Shown here piece by piece: positions 62,755 to 64,000 of a stretch of 64,000 nucleotides of DNA. The translations under genes were made by a program, and so were the position numbers. Numbering within the stretch: the first letter of the stretch is position 1; each line of letters begins with the position of its first letter. The notes under the pieces are model-generated. The model saw nothing but the letters and a program-made list of their open reading frames with translations, had not been told where the DNA came from and did no database searches. The stretch lies in contig NC_067202.1 in assembly GCF_000699445.3 (NCBI RefSeq), positions 4,123,458 through 4,187,457 of the forward strand, given 5' to 3'. The DNA is from Schistosoma haematobium (taxonomy: Eukaryota; Platyhelminthes; Trematoda; Strigeidida; Schistosomatidae).

Positions 62755-64000
62755 GTAAGTTAGTCATCTTTAAATTGGTAATAGTTGTTGTATAAAAATT
62801 AATTTAACTAATGCACTGATGTGATAGGCTTCTGTTGGGGGGGGACTCATAATGTTCTGTGAAATAAAGTTCAAAGGGTTCTTGAAGCATTTTATCCAAT
62901 CAGCATTGAATAGAAGTTTCCCAGAAACATTTAGAAAGTGAAGAGTCAAGTGTCATGTTTCTGATTGGATGATTACTTACCCTGCTACTATGTTTGGTGG
63001 AAGGGTTCCAGAAGCCCAAGGTTGTCTGAAATGCTATAAATACCCTAAATTTTCTGTATATAAACTAACCTTGGAGTAAATCGTTCTACGGATATTTCGC
63101 TCCTTTTCTATCATGTTCAACTTGTCGGGTAGATTTACCTGGATTTATTAGAAGAGCTTAGGAAACCGATTCAAGAGTTCAATCAGAAGGTTTATCAGCT
63201 TCAAGATCCTGGATCATTGGGTGTGAACTATTCTTTTTGTTGTTATATATTGAGAGACCAATGGATTTAGGAAATTGTAAGATTGTCAGAGAATTTTTAA
63301 AAGTATGACATTCAGGTCAACTGAATGTATATCTAATCTATTAACCTATAATGAAAGAGTTCGATTAGTTGGAAGATTATATATCAACTAACAAAGATAG
63401 TCAATGTGAATATGGAAATAAATGTCAGTCAGTCATCTACAGCGTGGGACCAGGTACATATATGCATCGGTCCAAGTTGCCACACCTCATTAGCACAACA
63501 TGATAAACACCAAATTCATAGTAGTTAATTCAATGGTGGTAATATATAAAAGAAAGACTGTAGGTAAGGATATAGTACAGGAAGAAATAATCAGTTCGTA
63601 CAAAGAAAAATATGAAGCGATTTTAATCTCTTAGTTTAAGGGAAGATAGAGAGTGTATACACCTACGCCATTGTGATCGATTCTGAGCCAGGTCACCAAG
63701 AGTCTCCAACCATTGGTTACGATAGTGACGCAGACTCCAACCAAATAGTCTGCATCTACCAACACGGCTCTGACCAGAAATTATTGACTTCAAGGACTGT
63801 TTTGGTATGGTCGCCCCTAACTTTCTTCCATTCATCTCCAACACTAGTCAGCATTGCGTGTCGTGGTAATCGATGCTCAGGCATATGTAACACGTGGTCC
63901 AACCATCTTAGTCGGTGAATATTTACAACCTCATCAACTTATTTACCATCCTTCCCTAATACTCTGAGTCTAACCTCACTATTACTTACCCGATGATTAC
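62755..64000 (+). other. ADAM intron 19 (runs off window)
   Basis: Starts with GTAAGT. The right half is a minus-strand F element that continues past the window. No exon recognised. Confidence 0.7.
63415..64000 (-). pseudogene. F: non-LTR retrotransposon reverse transcriptase C-terminus and 3' end, runs off window
   Basis: The 3' end is at 63415 (GTCAGTCAGTC in reverse). The minus strand reads [40 protein letters not shown] near 63640-63780 and, in another frame, a LPRHAMLTSVGDEWKKVRGD-like stretch further up: the C-terminal domain of a schistosome non-LTR reverse transcriptase, with a frameshift. Its plus-strand counterpart is the 58573 copy. Confidence 0.8.

Larger units (their letters stand above)
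58298..62289 (+). other. ADAM intron 18
   Basis: Contains MITE H2 split by an F element, a young D copy and two SINE-A head-to-head pairs. Nothing seen in 59170-59970 or 61930-62280. Confidence 0.8.

Noticed and set aside
59978..60442. 154-codon open frame as a gene
   Set aside because: It lies exactly in a D repeat copy; other copies do not keep the frame, and two frames are open at once because of base composition.
1..64000. CRISPR array, bacterial operon, phage or plasmid features
   Set aside because: No regular direct repeats with spacers, no ribosome-binding-site-led gene strings; spliced exons and schistosome repeats show a eukaryotic nuclear locus.

Overview
The window looks like nuclear DNA of a blood fluke (Schistosoma, probably an African species). 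The reasons are its strong AT-richness, long introns, frequent AT and TTA microsatellites, and many copies of short tRNA-derived retroposons that carry hammerhead ribozyme cores, including the family known as Sm-alpha in Schistosoma. Species assignment is inference; no rRNA, tRNA or mitochondrial marker is present.

One plus-strand gene occupies almost everything from about 6.98 kb to beyond the right edge. I could join 19 exons (6978-62754). All 18 junctions keep the reading frame and use GT-AG introns, giving about 2152 codons with neither the start nor the stop inside the window. The product is a type I membrane ADAM (metalloprotease-disintegrin) protein of the ADAM11/22/23 type. Its order is: an ADAM metalloprotease-like domain that lacks the zinc-binding HExxH site, a disintegrin domain, a cysteine-rich domain, an EGF module, one transmembrane helix, and a very large low-complexity cytoplasmic tail (more than 1380 residues, rich in His, Ser, Asn, Thr and Arg, still open at the last exon seen). 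The signal peptide and prodomain must lie left of position 6978, in exons I could not recognise or outside the window. The last exon(s) lie right of 64000.

The rest is introns and 5' flank packed with dispersed repeats. I sort them into eight families. (A) A tRNA-like SINE whose 3' part folds as a hammerhead with N7=G. (B) An Sm-alpha-like SINE with the classic schistosome hammerhead. (C) A third tRNA-like SINE whose hammerhead has different but still pairing stems, sometimes in more than one unit. (D) A repeat of about 470 bp with a constant AT-rich 3' end and no ribozyme. (E) 5'-truncated non-LTR reverse-transcriptase tails (RTE-like), all on the minus strand. (F) A second non-LTR 3' end finishing in CTGACTGACTGAC. 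(G) A relatively GC-rich repeat. (H) A MITE-like element with perfect 21-bp terminal inverted repeats, one copy of which was split by an F element with a 7-bp target duplication.

The most interesting points are the protease-dead ADAM with its huge homopolymer-rich tail, the three hammerhead families whose stems covary, the recurrent head-to-head pairs of SINE-A copies inside introns, and the multi-unit SINE-C copies. I saw no second protein-coding host gene, CRISPR, tRNA, rRNA or plasmid/phage feature.
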